From positions 66,939,964 to 67,003,963 of the forward strand of contig NW_022098076.1 of assembly GCF_002288925.2 (NCBI RefSeq): a DNA stretch of 64,000 nucleotides. Direction: 5' to 3'. Below are positions 1 through 10,640 of the stretch, piece after piece; the first letter of the stretch is position 1, and each line of letters starts with the position of its first letter. Made by a program: the position numbers and the translations under genes. The notes beneath the pieces were generated by a model. The model saw nothing but the letters and a program-made list of their open reading frames with translations. It did not search any database and was not told where the DNA came from. This stretch comes from Delphinapterus leucas. Lineage: Eukaryota; Chordata; Mammalia; Artiodactyla; Monodontidae.

Positions 1-31
1 GCAAACCGCAAAAAAAAAAAAAAAAAAAAAA
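1..31 (+). mobile_element. 3' end and A tail of a SINE, cut by the window start
   Basis: 'gcaaaccgc' followed by 22 A resembles the 3' end of CHR-type tRNA-derived SINEs, such as the 'gcaaaccgtgcagtg' end of the copy at 1665. The body lies outside the window, so the family is only a suggestion. Confidence 0.5.
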
Positions 32-560
32 TGGGAGGAAGAGGCCTCCAGGAAAGTCACACAGGTGTCTGGGGAGTCCCCCGCCACCAGAGCAAAAATA
101 TCCCCATCAAACAACCCAGGCTCCAAAAACAAAATCACCCCTAGTGAGACTGAGACTGCCGAGTCCTTCAAACCCATGCAGTCAAGCCCCTGAGAGTTCT
201 AGAATTCTGTCTCATCCAGCAGGGCTCCACTGTGTTCAAATCCATGTTCCAAGTGGCAGGAGCAAGCAACCACTTTCTTCTGATGTCTATATGGCTTAGA
301 GTGAAACCTACACCAGGCAGAGTTTTATTAGATTGAAATGCACTAGAAAAAGAGTGAGGAGAAAAGGAAGATGATTTATCCTCCTTATAGTCAAACAAAC
401 ATAGAAAAACACATGAGAAGAAATAACAGCTTCCCATTTTAAAGCCAGGGGTTGAACTCAAGGATCACATGACTGATTGGAGGAGTGAAAAAACTCTCAT
501 TCTGGAACTAAACTAAATTATTAAATTATAGAAATTAATAAAAATAATAATAATAAAATA

Positions 561-825
561 GCCATAACAATACCAAACATTTACTACATTTACCCTGTGC
601 CTGGCACTGTGCTAAATGTTTTCCAGGTATTCTCACTCAGTCATCAAATGACCCTTAAGGAAAGGTACTATTCCTGTTCCAACTTAACAGATGAAGAAGC
701 CAAGGCTTGGTGAAGTTAAGTAATTTATACAAGGCCATGCAACTAGCAAATGATAGAGCTAGTTCTTGAAGCCAGCCTTATCGGCCTCCAAAGCCTGTGC
801 TCTTAATCATTATGCCATCTTGCCC
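561..825 (-). mobile_element. MIR SINE
   Basis: The reverse complement follows the MIR consensus: the 3' part 'cctggcactgtgctaaatg', a 'cagatgaagaagccaagg' segment, a 'gcaactagcaaatgatagagc' segment, and the tRNA-like end 'tgctcttaatcattatgcca'. It is nearly full length and strongly diverged, as expected for an old mammalian element. Confidence 0.8.
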
Positions 826-1664
826 CCCGAGAATGGATATGCACGACTGTGTCCCCACTCCCCAGAAGGGCCAAGGATGCTGACCACAAATCTGCACCCC
901 CTACAAGCTCATGGTACTCCCTCCTCCCACACTTGCTCTTCCAAGAACCTCACCAAACATGCCTGAAGACGGGATTCTCTCCCCAAACCTCAAAATGACC
1001 CTCCCCTCTTCAGAAAAAGAGATAATACGCCCCACACAAGAGCTGTTAATCTTAACATTAACATCAACATCACTGGTACTCTTTCTTCTCTAGAAATAAA
1101 ATATTAATTTTATTAATATTTTAAATTTGTAAACAATAGAGAATGTGAAGCTAATATGTTTACAGTAGCATTGAAGAAAAAAGCATGGGTTAAAAATTAT
1201 CGAATGTTTGCAACCTGAAATTAATATTCAGTGCATTGGGAGAATGTAAAGCTTAGACAGAAATGAGAGTGAAAGCAATAATTAGAGCAATGGTAGCCTC
1301 TGTGTGGCAGAGGAGATAATCATTTAGATGGGCACATGGAAGCCAAGAAAGGTCAGTGCTAGCTTCAATGCTGCATTCTCAGAGCCGCTCTTCCACCATA
1401 CGGATCTAGTCTTTCGTGCTATAGAGAGTGGCATGGAAGACAGTTTGGAGGTATATGTAATTATAAAGAAGGAGCGGAGGAAGGAAAATCAGAAGGGTGG
1501 AATAAGGGGAGGAGGAAGAAAGAAGAAAAAAAAAGAAAACAAAAACGTGGACTCTGAGTTAAATCCAACATGGGCAAATAAAATTAGTATAACAACAACA
1601 GAAAGATTTTCAAGTTTCCAGATATAAAACCTCATGAAATCTAGATATTAAAAAATACAAAATC
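826..1664. other. Intergenic stretch, no gene; purine-rich tract at 1465-1540
   Basis: I see no supportable gene here. A+T-rich sequence around 1096-1125 contains a short AT-only inverted repeat. From 1465 to 1540 the plus strand is almost pure purine (A/G), ending in poly-A-like sequence. These look like simple-sequence drift. Confidence 0.5.
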
Positions 1665-1808
1665 GGGAGTTCCCTGGTTGCCTAGTGGTTAGGATTCCAG
1701 GCTTTCACTGCCATGGCCAGGCTTCAATCCCTGGTTGGGGATCTGAGATCCTGCAAACCGTGCAGTGCTGACAAAACAAAACAACACAAAACAAAACAAA
1801 ACAAAAAA
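1665..1808 (+). mobile_element. CHR-type tRNA-derived SINE, short form
   Basis: It starts 'gggagttccctggttgcct', continues with the tRNA-like B-box region 'ggcttcaatccctggttgg', and ends in an 'acaaaacaaaac' tail. This is the short class of tRNA-Glu-derived SINE typical of cetaceans and relatives. It lacks the 'cacaactactgagcc' tandem block of the longer copies in this window. Confidence 0.8.
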
Positions 1809-1989
1809 TATTGGTTATTTTTATATATTGGAATTCTTGGTATCAGAACTTGGCCTGAGTTCAGGAAATAGCATTGTTTAAGGCCACAGGAAGGAGTGGA
1901 AGAGCATGGTAACAGAGAATATTATTTTGTATGATATTTGTCCTATATAGGTAAACTAAATCAATTTTTGGTTTTCATAATAATTGCTG

Positions 1990-2185
1990 TTATTCACTGA
2001 GTGCCTTGTGTACACAGCTCTGTGCTAAACACTGTTTGTAATACTCTATTTGATTTAATCTTCCCAGCAAGCCTACCAGATAACTATAATTACCCTCATT
2101 TGTACATGAGAAAACTGAAAATGAGAGAGGGTAAGTTGCTCAAAGATACACTGGAAGCAAGAGGCAGAGCTGCTCATCAGTACCA
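1990..2185 (-). mobile_element. MIR SINE fragment
   Basis: On the minus strand it matches the MIR core and 3' part, with landmarks 'ctctgtgctaaacactg' and 'acatgagaaaactgaaaatg' on the plus strand. It is degenerate and ends within the core. Confidence 0.65.
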
Positions 2186-2234
2186 GCTCCATGTGACTAG
2201 ACTACTCTCAAACCTGTTCCATCATAAGCATCAT

Positions 2235-2430
2235 CAACATCACCAAAAGCAACACTTATTGAGCAATTTACATAGAGTACCATTTTTAATCCCCACCTCA
2301 ACTACTGTTATTCCCATTTTACAGGAGGAGAAACTGAGGCTCAAAGAGGTTCAATAGTACCCGAGGCCACCTAGCTAGTAAGGTGGTGAAATTGGGATAG
2401 GAACTCAGACAAGCTGACTCTGTATATTAA
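2235..2430 (-). mobile_element. MIR SINE fragment
   Basis: The MIR signature on the plus-strand text is 'cccattttacaggaggag', 'aaactgaggctcaaagagg' and 'cacctagctagtaaggtgg', i.e. the element is on the minus strand. It is the second MIR piece in a row and may be an independent insertion. Confidence 0.75.
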
Positions 2431-2439
2431 ACCAGTGTG

Positions 2440-3780
2440 TGCTTCAATGTTCTGTGCATTTCAGAAATATGACTAACAATTTAAAACATTCCTGTACAAA
2501 TAATACAGAACTAGTGTTACAATAAATGTTAATAAGTGGCTTGCTCTACTGCACTCTGAATGTGAGAATTAGCATCAAAATCAAGTCAAATTCAGTTACA
2601 GGTAATTTAATGCAGAGACCTGTTGGCTGTGTATTATTTTCATTTTTCTTATTTTGATGGAAATATGCCATAATAAATTAATTGTAATAAAACACATTAA
2701 TAGTTTATTGGAGTTAGAAATAAAAGAGTTGATGCTTAATCTACTATCTTTCTAAAGCAACAGTGAATTAGCAAATTAAGAAAAATATTCTAAACAGAAA
2801 ACACTAAAGGAGGTGCCTGGAAGCCATTTTTTTCTACAGGATTTGAGGCATACTAGACCTGGTCTATTAGGTCTTGGAAACTAATTGGGACTTTAGGTAT
2901 ATTTGCCTGGCAATAAACAGGAAAAATGAACTTTGAAGAGTTCAGCTAATCTGTCCTTTTCCACTCTCCTCCTACACTTTAACTTTCACAGTAAATTGGT
3001 TAAGTTATAGGTATCTAACAACGGAGAGGTACTCTACAAAAACACATTTTATGAAACATGAATTAGACAGGATAAGATAGACTATGTTACATTAAAACAT
3101 GAGCCAGTGACTTAACTCAAGAAAGTTTAATTTCTTGCTCACACAGGGTACTACGTCAATTAGGCAACTCCCCAGAGCATCTGTCCTTCAACTGGGGACT
3201 CAGTAATCTAGGCTGCTTCCAATGAATGGTTTTGCTATGTCAGGACACGGCCTTCAAGATCACAGCAGCAGAGAAGGAGGGAGAGAGGGAAGCTGAAGGA
3301 TCATACACAAGCCCTTAAATGCTTTGGTTGAGAAATGGTACATGTTGCTCCACTTACAGTTCAGTAGCCATTCTGCTTACAGGCTCATGACCAAGAGGGC
3401 CTGAAAAGTAACAAGTACATGCATAGTTGGTAGGTAATAAATGTCTCTGATATACAGCATTATATACACGTTTTCTTAATACTTCTACTACCACTACTAT
3501 TAATACTAATACTACAACTAATAATAATACCATATGTTTGTCACAGCTAAAGTTTGTGTTATTCATTTTTTTCAAGGAACAAACTTTTAGTTTTATTAAT
3601 CAATTCCACTAAGGTTATTTTGCTTCATTAATTTTGTTTTTATCTTTAACCTGATGTGAATATTTCTACTCTTTTTCTTTTTTTATCTTCTTGAGCTAGG
3701 TATTTTATTTTCAATCTTTTTTATTTTCTAAGAAAAGCTTAAGGCTATAAATTGCCCTCTGGCTACTTTTTATAATTTTG
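2440..3780. other. Intergenic, no gene recognised
   Basis: This is A+T-rich sequence with no supportable coding region. A loosely repeated 'actaata' stretch occurs at 3470-3535. No repeat family could be named for the rest. Confidence 0.5.
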
Positions 3781-3795
3781 GTACATACTACTTTC

Positions 3796-4266
3796 TTTTT
3801 TCTTTTTTTTTGGCTGCATTGGGTCTTCATTGCTGTGCATGGGCTTTCTCTACTTGTGGCAAGCAGGGGCTACTCTTTGTCTCTTCGTTGCAGTGCACGG
3901 GCTTCTCATTGTGGTGGCTCCTCTTGTAGCACAGCACAGGCTCTAGGCACGTGGGCTTCAGTAGTTACAACACACGGGCTCGGTAGTTGCAGCACACGGG
4001 CCCTAGAGAGTGCAGGCTTCAGTAGTTGTGGCACGTGGGCTCAGTAGTTGCAGTGCATGGGCTCTCAGGCACACAGGCTTCAGTAGTTGCGGCACAGTAG
4101 TTGCAGCACTCAGGCTCCAGCAGTTGTGGCAAACGGGCTCAGGAGCTGTGGAGCATGGGCTTAGTTGCTCCGCGGCACGTGGGATCTTCCTGGAACAGGG
4201 ATCAAACGCATGTCCCCTGCATTAGCAGGCAGATTCCTAACCACCGTGTCACCAGGGAAGTCCCAA
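3796..4266 (-). mobile_element. CHR-type SINE, long form with expanded internal repeats
   Basis: In reverse orientation, the tRNA-like head ends '...accagggaagtccc' at 4264 and the T-rich (reverse A) tail starts near 3796. The middle holds many 'cagtagttg(t/c)ggcac' units. A 14-bp target-site duplication with one mismatch flanks it: tacatactactttc at 3782-3795 and tacgtactactttc at 4267-4280. At about 470 bp it is longer than the copies at 29303 (394 bp) and 48840 (292 bp), owing to extra internal units. Confidence 0.88.
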
Positions 4267-4539
4267 TACGTACTACTTTCATTGTGGTTTCATTCTGAAT
4301 ATTTTGCAATTTTACTCTGAATCTCTTTTCATCCAGAAAATTAACTATTTAGGAATGTGCTTTGTTAATTTCCAAATGTATAGATTTTGAGTAACTCTCT
4401 TTTATTGTTGTTATTGTTAATTTCTACTTGTATTACATTGTAATCAACTAATGGTACCACCTGTATGATATCAAATGTTTAACTTGTTGAAATTTCTTTG
4501 GCCTGTTTTTTTACTATATTTATCTCATTCTCTAAAACA

Positions 4540-4715
4540 AGGTAAAGAATTACCTAGGGAGTTTTTACAAAATAACCTATAGCCAAATGTTTCTCCAGAC
4601 TACTGAGTCAGGATCTCCAGGGGCAGGTCCAGGCATTGTATTTTTACCTGCCCATTCATACCCACCACAGCAATATCTCTCACTCACACCACTGGTTGAA
4701 AACCTCTACTCCAAC
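4540..4715. mobile_element. MER5/MER20-like hAT DNA-transposon fragment
   Basis: 'gaattacctagggagtttt', 'actgagtcaggatctccag' and 'gggcaggtccaggcattg' echo the internal sequence of non-autonomous hAT-Charlie elements of the MER5 group, and 'ccactggttgaaaacc' resembles a terminal repeat. It is strongly diverged and the family is uncertain. Confidence 0.45.
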
Positions 4716-4829
4716 TATCCTATAGATTTGGAGTTTGAGGAATTGGTAGATTGGGGAAAGACTGCAGGCGGTGCAGATTAGGTGGCAGTAGGGATGAAGA
4801 ATTCTGCTTGGTCATATTAAGTAACTGTA

Positions 4830-4920
4830 TCTTTTTCATCTTTGTATCTCACTTATCTTTATATGCGCAATGCCTGGCACAGAGAAGACACTAATAAATG
4901 TAGCTGATTAGATGAATAGG
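4830..4920 (+). mobile_element. L2 LINE 3'-end fragment
   Basis: 'gcaatgcctggcacagagaag' (read as two overlapping short motifs) and 'actaataaatgtagctga' match the 3' terminus of L2, which typically reads 'gcctggcacatagtaggtg...ataaatgtttg'. It is a short piece. Confidence 0.6.
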
Positions 4921-5124
4921 AGTTACCTATGCAACTATGAGCATCATATAATAATAGGTAAAGATCTGTATAACAGAAATAAAACCCTATTTCATGTCCT
5001 GAAATATCAATGGCTTGTGAGAAGGTGTGACTTTTATACTACTTTTGCATCTTCTCCCTATGTACAGTGTTGAGCATATAATAAACAATTCATAAATACA
5101 TCTTAAATGTAATTTATGAGCATG

Positions 5125-5643
5125 TGTATTAGTTTCATATTGCCACTGGAGCAAATTACCACAGACTTACTGACCTAAAACAACACAAATTTATTATCTT
5201 AAGAGTTCTAGAAGTCAGAAGTTCAAAATGGGTCTCACTGGGCTAACCAAGGTTTTGGAAGGGCTGCATTCCTTTCTGGAGGCTCTAGGAGAGAATCTAT
5301 TTTCTTGCCTTTTCCAGCTTCTAGAGGCTGCCACCTTCCTTAGCTTGTGACTCCCTTCCATTTTCAAAGCCATCAACAGCAGGTCTCTCTCACAATGCCA
5401 TTTCTCTTTTTCTAAATTTTTGGCCTCTGCCTTGCCCATTTAAGGATTCTTGTGATTACTTTTGGCCTACCAGATAATCCAGGATCATCTCCTTAGTTTA
5501 AGGTCAGCTGATTAGCAACTTTAATTCCACCTACAACCTTAATTCCCCTTGCCATGTAACATAACATATTCATAGGCTCTGTGAATTCAGACATGCACTT
5601 CTTTTGGTGCGGGGGCAGGGGGGGCATTATTCTCTCTAACAAA
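5125..5643 (-). mobile_element. MLT1-type MaLR LTR (solo), about 520 bp
   Basis: The reverse complement follows MLT1 LTRs. Landmarks on the plus strand are 'tgtattagtttcatattgcc', 'aaaacaacacaaatttatta', 'ggctgcattcctttctggag', 'ataatccaggatcatctcc' and 'cattattctctct'. A perfect 5-bp target-site duplication gcatg flanks it (5120-5124 and 5644-5648), as expected for MaLR/ERVL elements. Non-coding; no internal retroviral region is present. Confidence 0.85.
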
Positions 5644-5836
5644 GCATGTAAGACCCAAAAAACAGAAAAAGGAAGAATAGAGGAAGAAATGACAAGGAAT
5701 AAACAAAATGGAGTGGTAACATTAAGAACAGTAATAAGATTACAAATATATAAGAATTAGTGCATTAAACTATAAGAATCTGGAACAAAGCAAAAAAACA
5801 ATCTCTATTCAATACTATTAGTTAATTCCAAGCATG

Positions 5837-5876
<40 letters not shown>
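5837..5876. repeat. (CG)n-(CA)n microsatellite
   Basis: A short CG/GC alternation is followed by about 15 CA units. Alternating purine-pyrimidine tracts of this kind can form Z-DNA and vary in length. Confidence 0.95.
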
Positions 5877-5878
<2 letters not shown>

Positions 5879-6214
5879 GAGTAATGGCTTGGTTGGCTGA
5901 TGCCACAGCTAGGATATTACTGTTTACTAATTACACAAACTAAACAAGAAATAAATGACATGTTTGCTAGTTATTTAACTTTTGTAGAAAAAGTTCCCAA
6001 ATGCCTTTTTTCCTGGTAAAGGATTCTTTTCTTGCCCCCTCCATTCCAGCTCACCTCTAACATTTCTGGAAAAGTTCTAGGAGAATGGATAAAACTCTTT
6101 TAATATTTGCCTACCCAGCTTAATCCGTCACAGTGCCAGGATGGATGGTGACCGTGCAAGTGCACTCGAGACAAGAGCACCGCGGGCCTGAATTAGAGGC
6201 AAAGGCTGGTGCAC

Positions 6215-6231
6215 ATCGCCCCCTTGTGCAG
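6215..6231 (-). promoter_or_regulatory. CTCF-like motif
   Basis: The minus strand reads ctgcacaagggggcgat. It shares the CA-AGGGGGCG core with the CTCF consensus, with several mismatches at other positions. It lies in a short CpG-containing patch in otherwise repeat-poor DNA, about 28.5 kb upstream of CREB1. This is a motif match by eye only. Confidence 0.3.
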
Positions 6232-6346
6232 AGAGGTGGAGAAATCATTTCCTCTGGCTGCCCAATTGGTTTGCTGGAAGAAATTTCTTGGCTAAAACTC
6301 CATGGAAAATGGTTGTTTGGAGAGTAAAATTCCCCCAGAGGTTTTA

Positions 6347-7151
6347 TTTTAGTTTTTTTAACATCTTTATTGGAGTATAATTGCTTTACAATGGTGTGCT
6401 AGTTTCTGCTGTATAACAAAGTGAATCAGTTATACATATACATATATCCCCATATCTCTTCCCTCTTGCGTCTCCCTCCCTCCCACCCTCCCTATCCCAC
6501 CCCTCTAGGTAGTCACAAAGCACCGAGCTGATCTCCCTGTGCTATGTGGCTGCTTCCCACTAGCTAGCTATTTTACGTTTGGTAGTGTATATATGTCCAT
6601 GCCACTCTCTCACTTCGTCCCAGTTTACCCTTCCCCCCTCCGTGTCCTCAAGTCCATTCTCTACGTCTGCATCTTTATTCCTGTCCTGCCTCTAGGTACT
6701 TCATGACCATTTTGTTTGTTTTTTAGATTCCATATATATGCGTTAGCATACGGTATTAATTTTTCTCTTTCTGACTTACTTCACTCTGTATGGCAGACTC
6801 TATGTCCATCCACCTCACTACAAATAACTCAATTTAGTTTCTTTTTATGGCTGAGTAATATTCCATTGTATGTATGTGCCACATCTTCTTTATCCATTCA
6901 TCTGTCGATGGACACTTAGGTTGCTTCCATGTCCTGGCTATTGTAAACAGTGCTGCAATGAACATTGTGGTACATGACTCTTTTTGAATTATGGCTTTCT
7001 CAGGGTTTATGCCCAGTACTGGGATAGCTGGGTCATATGGTAGTTCTATTTTTAGTTTTTTGAGGAAACTCCATACTGTTCTCCATAGTGGCTGTATCAA
7101 TTTACATTCCCACCAACAGTGCAAGAGGGTTCCCTTTTCTCCATACCCTCT
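6347..7151 (-). mobile_element. 5'-truncated L1 LINE, 3' end of ORF2 and 3' UTR
   Basis: The minus strand encodes the C-terminal end of L1 ORF2 protein (motifs [47 protein letters not shown]), then 3' UTR. A perfect 14-bp target-site duplication ccccagaggtttta flanks it (6333-6346 and 7152-7165). The clean duplication and long surviving frame suggest a fairly young insertion. Not functional. Confidence 0.92.
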
Positions 7152-7165
7152 CCCCAGAGGTTTTA

Positions 7166-8830
7166 GAATCAACTTTTTTTCATCACTTTAAACCTTATTG
7201 GGAAATCTCTCTAAAATATATTACACATAAAGAATAATCATACTGAGTCAATACTGCGTGAAAGAATATAACAGCATAAAATAAATTATTCATTCCCTTG
7301 CCTTGTAAAGAGCACTCTGAATGCAATTTTAACAATTCTTTTTGGCTGTGAACCTCAGTCCATTTACTGTCCCATAGAGTAGATAGAACACAATATTCTT
7401 TTGCATGTTTATGACATTTTTTAAAGGTTTTTTTTCCTTATTGTTATTTGTTTTTTTTGCCTCCTCTGTTGCTTGTCAGTGGTCACTTTTTGATTTTGTC
7501 AGTGTGGCTTCCTTAGCAGTTTCCTTCCCTTTCTCGTTTGCTGTGGAAATAGTAACTAGGATACCACACTGGTTAGAATTGTAAGTAAAACGTTAAATAG
7601 GCTCCCAGTAAAGCCCTCTCTTACAAGTGAAATGTGTGAGATTTAAAACAAAACCAGAGGGACACTACACACAGCACTGCTCACTCCACTGGATTTTGTG
7701 ACTGTTTGACATCTATTTGGCTACTTAGGAGCTATTTTTACCTCTTTTCTATTTTTATTCTGAATAGGTTAGTCTGAAATAGTTGTGTTTTGGCAAGATG
7801 AAATATTGCTATATTTTTCAAGGTGCCAAAACCTTGAAATGGGATAAAATTTCCTCAGTCCTGGGATTGGAAAAAAGAAAAAAAAAAAAAAAAGAGGAAA
7901 ATCCATGCCCCTTTCAGTGCTTATGGCAACTTGATAAAAAAAGCAGGGCTGCAGCTTAAATGTGCATTAATAGGAGAAAATGCAAAGGGTGGCTCATCTG
8001 TATAGCAAAATACTATGAGCTATGAACTGTGTATACCACATATACATACACTGATTGGAAAATATGCTCGTTGACGTACTGTTTCGTTTCCACACCAATA
8101 GGAAAATGCTTCTCTTTGGTCCCCCAGTCCTGAGATATATTTCGTAAGGCCAGCAGGATCTAGCACTAGCTCACTCGCAGCACTGCCCCACTCAGTAGGG
8201 CGCCCTTACATTAGCTGTCCCTCCGTCCCTGCTTCACCCCCCGTCCTTTCTCCTGCTCCCCGCAAGCATCGCCCAAGTCCCTGCACACAGCCTTCGTCTC
8301 TCAGGCTTTGCTTCTGAGAGAAGTCAGGTTAAAAAAAAAGACATTGTCAAGGGAAACAATGATGCATTGAGCTGCTGCACCCATTTTGCAACCATGAGGG
8401 GAAGACCAAGAGAATGCGAGAAACTGACCCAGAACCATGGCATCATTGGGCTACAGAACCATCTACCTCCAGACATCTTGTTCCATGAAAAGAATAAGCC
8501 CCTATTAAGTTGCTGATAGTTTGGTTTTCTGTTATTTACAGCCAAAGTACTTCTTGGGAGTATTTTACTTAGAGGCAAAGGCAGAGGGATGAGCTCTCTG
8601 TGTGGAGAAGCCAGGGGAGGTTGGTAATGAGAGCTCCAGCTAGTAGAGAATTCTGGTCTGAGAGAAGCAGAGACAAAGACAGAGGGAGTGTGCCCTGTGG
8701 TTTAGAGTCTTCTGCCAGTGAATTCCTCTTTTTGCCTAAAATATTTGATGTAGAGTTTCTATCACTTGCAAACAAAAGTCCTGCCTAATTTAAGTGTGAG
8801 CTTACTCTTGTTTTACAAAAAATGTGCGTA
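7166..8830. other. Intergenic, no gene recognised
   Basis: This is a mix of A+T-rich sequence, a poly-A tract at about 7871-7893, and a moderately GC-rich stretch at 8150-8300. Open frames here are short and resemble nothing known. I see no repeat I can name. Confidence 0.5.
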
Positions 8831-8859
8831 TGTGTGTATGAGTGTACATTCATCTAAGC

Positions 8860-9045
8860 ATGGAAAAATATGAATGCATGTACTGAATGGCTACCAGCAA
8901 TTATTTCTGGGGAGAAGTGGAATAGAGGGGAGTCAGAAGGACATATGTATCATTTTTACTTTATAAACTTCTTAATGTTTAAACTTGCTATAACCAGCTT
9001 GTATCATTTTTGTACTTTTAAAAGACTAAAAACTGCAGAAACTCT
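8860..9045 (+). mobile_element. Probable L1M 3' UTR fragment
   Basis: The pattern 'gaatggctaccagcaattat...ctggggagaagtgg...tttttactttataaacttc...gtacttttaaaa' resembles the 3' UTR of old L1M LINEs. Divergence is high, so the family is uncertain. Confidence 0.4.
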
Positions 9046-9049
9046 GAGA

Positions 9050-9880
9050 TAATGTGTTGTCTGATGCTGTTGAGTTTGAGGTGTGTGGCAGTTGAAAACT
9101 AATACACGAGTCATCGCAAACCTGAGAACCACTGCTTACAAACCACCCAACAAACCTCAGTCAGGCAACCACAAATCCCAAGGCCCGAATAAAAGCAGTA
9201 ATAAGTGCTGAGTGAAGAACTAATGCTGGGAAGTTGTATCCAGTCGGCCTGTGACCATGGCCCCTACCCTCCTAAACATATAGTTTCCATTATTTTTCCT
9301 AAAATCCAACCCAATAAGCCCACAATCTAAGTTACAAACAAACAAACATAAAGGTGTGCTTGCTATGCAAACGTAGCTTCAAAGCAAGCTCATCCATTTA
9401 CCCTGCCCAATGCATTTCTAGACAGAAAAATCTAGAGCAGCCACAGCTTCAAGAGTCAATGTAAATAGCCTGGAGCTCTAAGGAAGATGGGAAGTGTGCT
9501 GGGCCAACCTAAGCACACAGGCTGATGGGATGGAGCCAGGACCAGAGGGGATGCGGTCGTGGGAAATGGATACAGCTGGCTCAGCCATACGAGCCACTTG
9601 GTAGACGGACCAAAGCAGAAAAGCACAGGGGCACGACATTCTCAGAGTGGAGATGGTGTCAGCAAGTGGAGCACTGACAGCAAAGAGAAACGCAGGTGAA
9701 TGATGCCAGCAGGACCCCAAGTGGTGGCTGAAGGATGCCAGCAGCAGGACACAGGGAGAGGACCAGCAAGGCCCCGTGTAGGCTAGGGGGGTGGGAGGCA
9801 GCAGCTGACGACAGATGAGACCTGGAATTCCAGGGAGGGATACTGAGGCAGAAATTCAGGGGTATGAACAGTAAGAGCTA
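9050..9880. other. Intergenic, no gene recognised
   Basis: I see no supportable gene or named repeat. The phrase 'gatgccagcag' recurs at 9701 and 9735, a small local repetition without further structure. Confidence 0.45.
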
Positions 9881-9884
9881 CATA

Positions 9885-10500
9885 CGCATACTTACTGCAT
9901 GCTAAGTGCTTTAAACTCTTATTTCACTTAATTCTTCCAAATACCTTGTGAAGGAGAACTTTCACCATCTCCATTTTTGAGATGAAGAAATTAAGGTTGA
10001 CAGAAGATTTGTGATTTGCTCAAAGTTGCACAGCTAGTGTATTAGTCAGCTCGGGCTGTTGTAACAGAATGCCACAGATTGGGTGATGTTAAGAACAGAA
10101 ATTTATTTTCTCAGCCTTCTGGAGTCTCAAAGTCCAAGATCAAGGTGCTGGCGAGGTTGATTTCTGGTGAAGCCTCTTTTCCTGGCTTGCAGATTGCTGC
10201 CTTCCTGCTGTGTCCTCACATGGCCTTTAATTCGGTACACACGCAGAGAGAGAGATCTCTGGTTTATCTTCCTCATCTTATGAAGACACAGTCCTATCAG
10301 GTGAGGGCCCCACCCTATGACTTCATTTAACCTTAATTACCTTCTTAGAGGCCCCATCTCCAAATGCAGTCACACTGAGAGTTAGGGCCTCAACAAGGAA
10401 TTTGGGGGTGGGGGGAGAGTGGGGGGAGGACACAATTCAGTCCATAAGAGCTAGTTAGTAGCAAATACAGACAGCATGGCTCCAGAGCCTAATACTCTTT
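9885..10500 (-). mobile_element. MIR SINE split by an LTR insertion
   Basis: The left part (about 9885-10037) carries the MIR landmarks 'actgcatgctaagtgcttt' and 'gttgcacagctag'. The right part resumes after the LTR at 10450 with 'gctagttagtagcaaat' and 'catggctccagagcc', which is the next portion of the same consensus. The two parts are collinear, so this is one old MIR interrupted by the LTR at 10038-10449. Confidence 0.78.
10038..10449 (-). mobile_element. MaLR LTR (MST/MLT1-like), solo, inserted in a MIR
   Basis: The plus strand reads 'tgtattagtcagctcgggct', 'acagaaatttattttctcag', 'tgtgtcctcacatggccttt', 'ccaaatgcagtcacactgag' and 'cacaattcagtccataag', the reverse complement of a MaLR LTR. 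A 5-bp duplication gctag (10033-10037 and 10450-10454) marks the insertion. No internal proviral sequence is seen. Confidence 0.85.
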
Positions 10501-10504
10501 CTGT

Positions 10505-10640
10505 ATTTTTATATTTTATTGAGGTATAACTTAAAGATTATAGTTCAATGAGTTTTGAAAAAATGCATACATTCATATGCCCCACATTCCTGGCAAGAAC
10601 TCTACTGTACATCTTAACCATTACACTCTACCAGACTATT
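10505..10640 (-). mobile_element. L1M LINE fragment
   Basis: 'ttattgaggtataacttaaa' and 'cagttcaatgagttttgaaa'-like sequence (here 'agttcaatgagttttgaaa') followed by 'tgcatacattcatatgcccc' resembles the 3' region of old L1M elements in reverse. Short and diverged. Confidence 0.5.

Noticed and set aside
3778..4225. Open frames with repetitive Cys/Ser/Ala/Trp-rich sequence
   Set aside because: They are translations of the tandem units of the CHR SINE. The same peptide pattern recurs at 29500-29772 and 48825-49031 for the same reason.
6834..7172. 112-codon minus-strand frame with clear protein motifs
   Set aside because: The motifs identify it as the end of L1 ORF2 in a truncated insertion. 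Reported as a mobile element instead of a gene.
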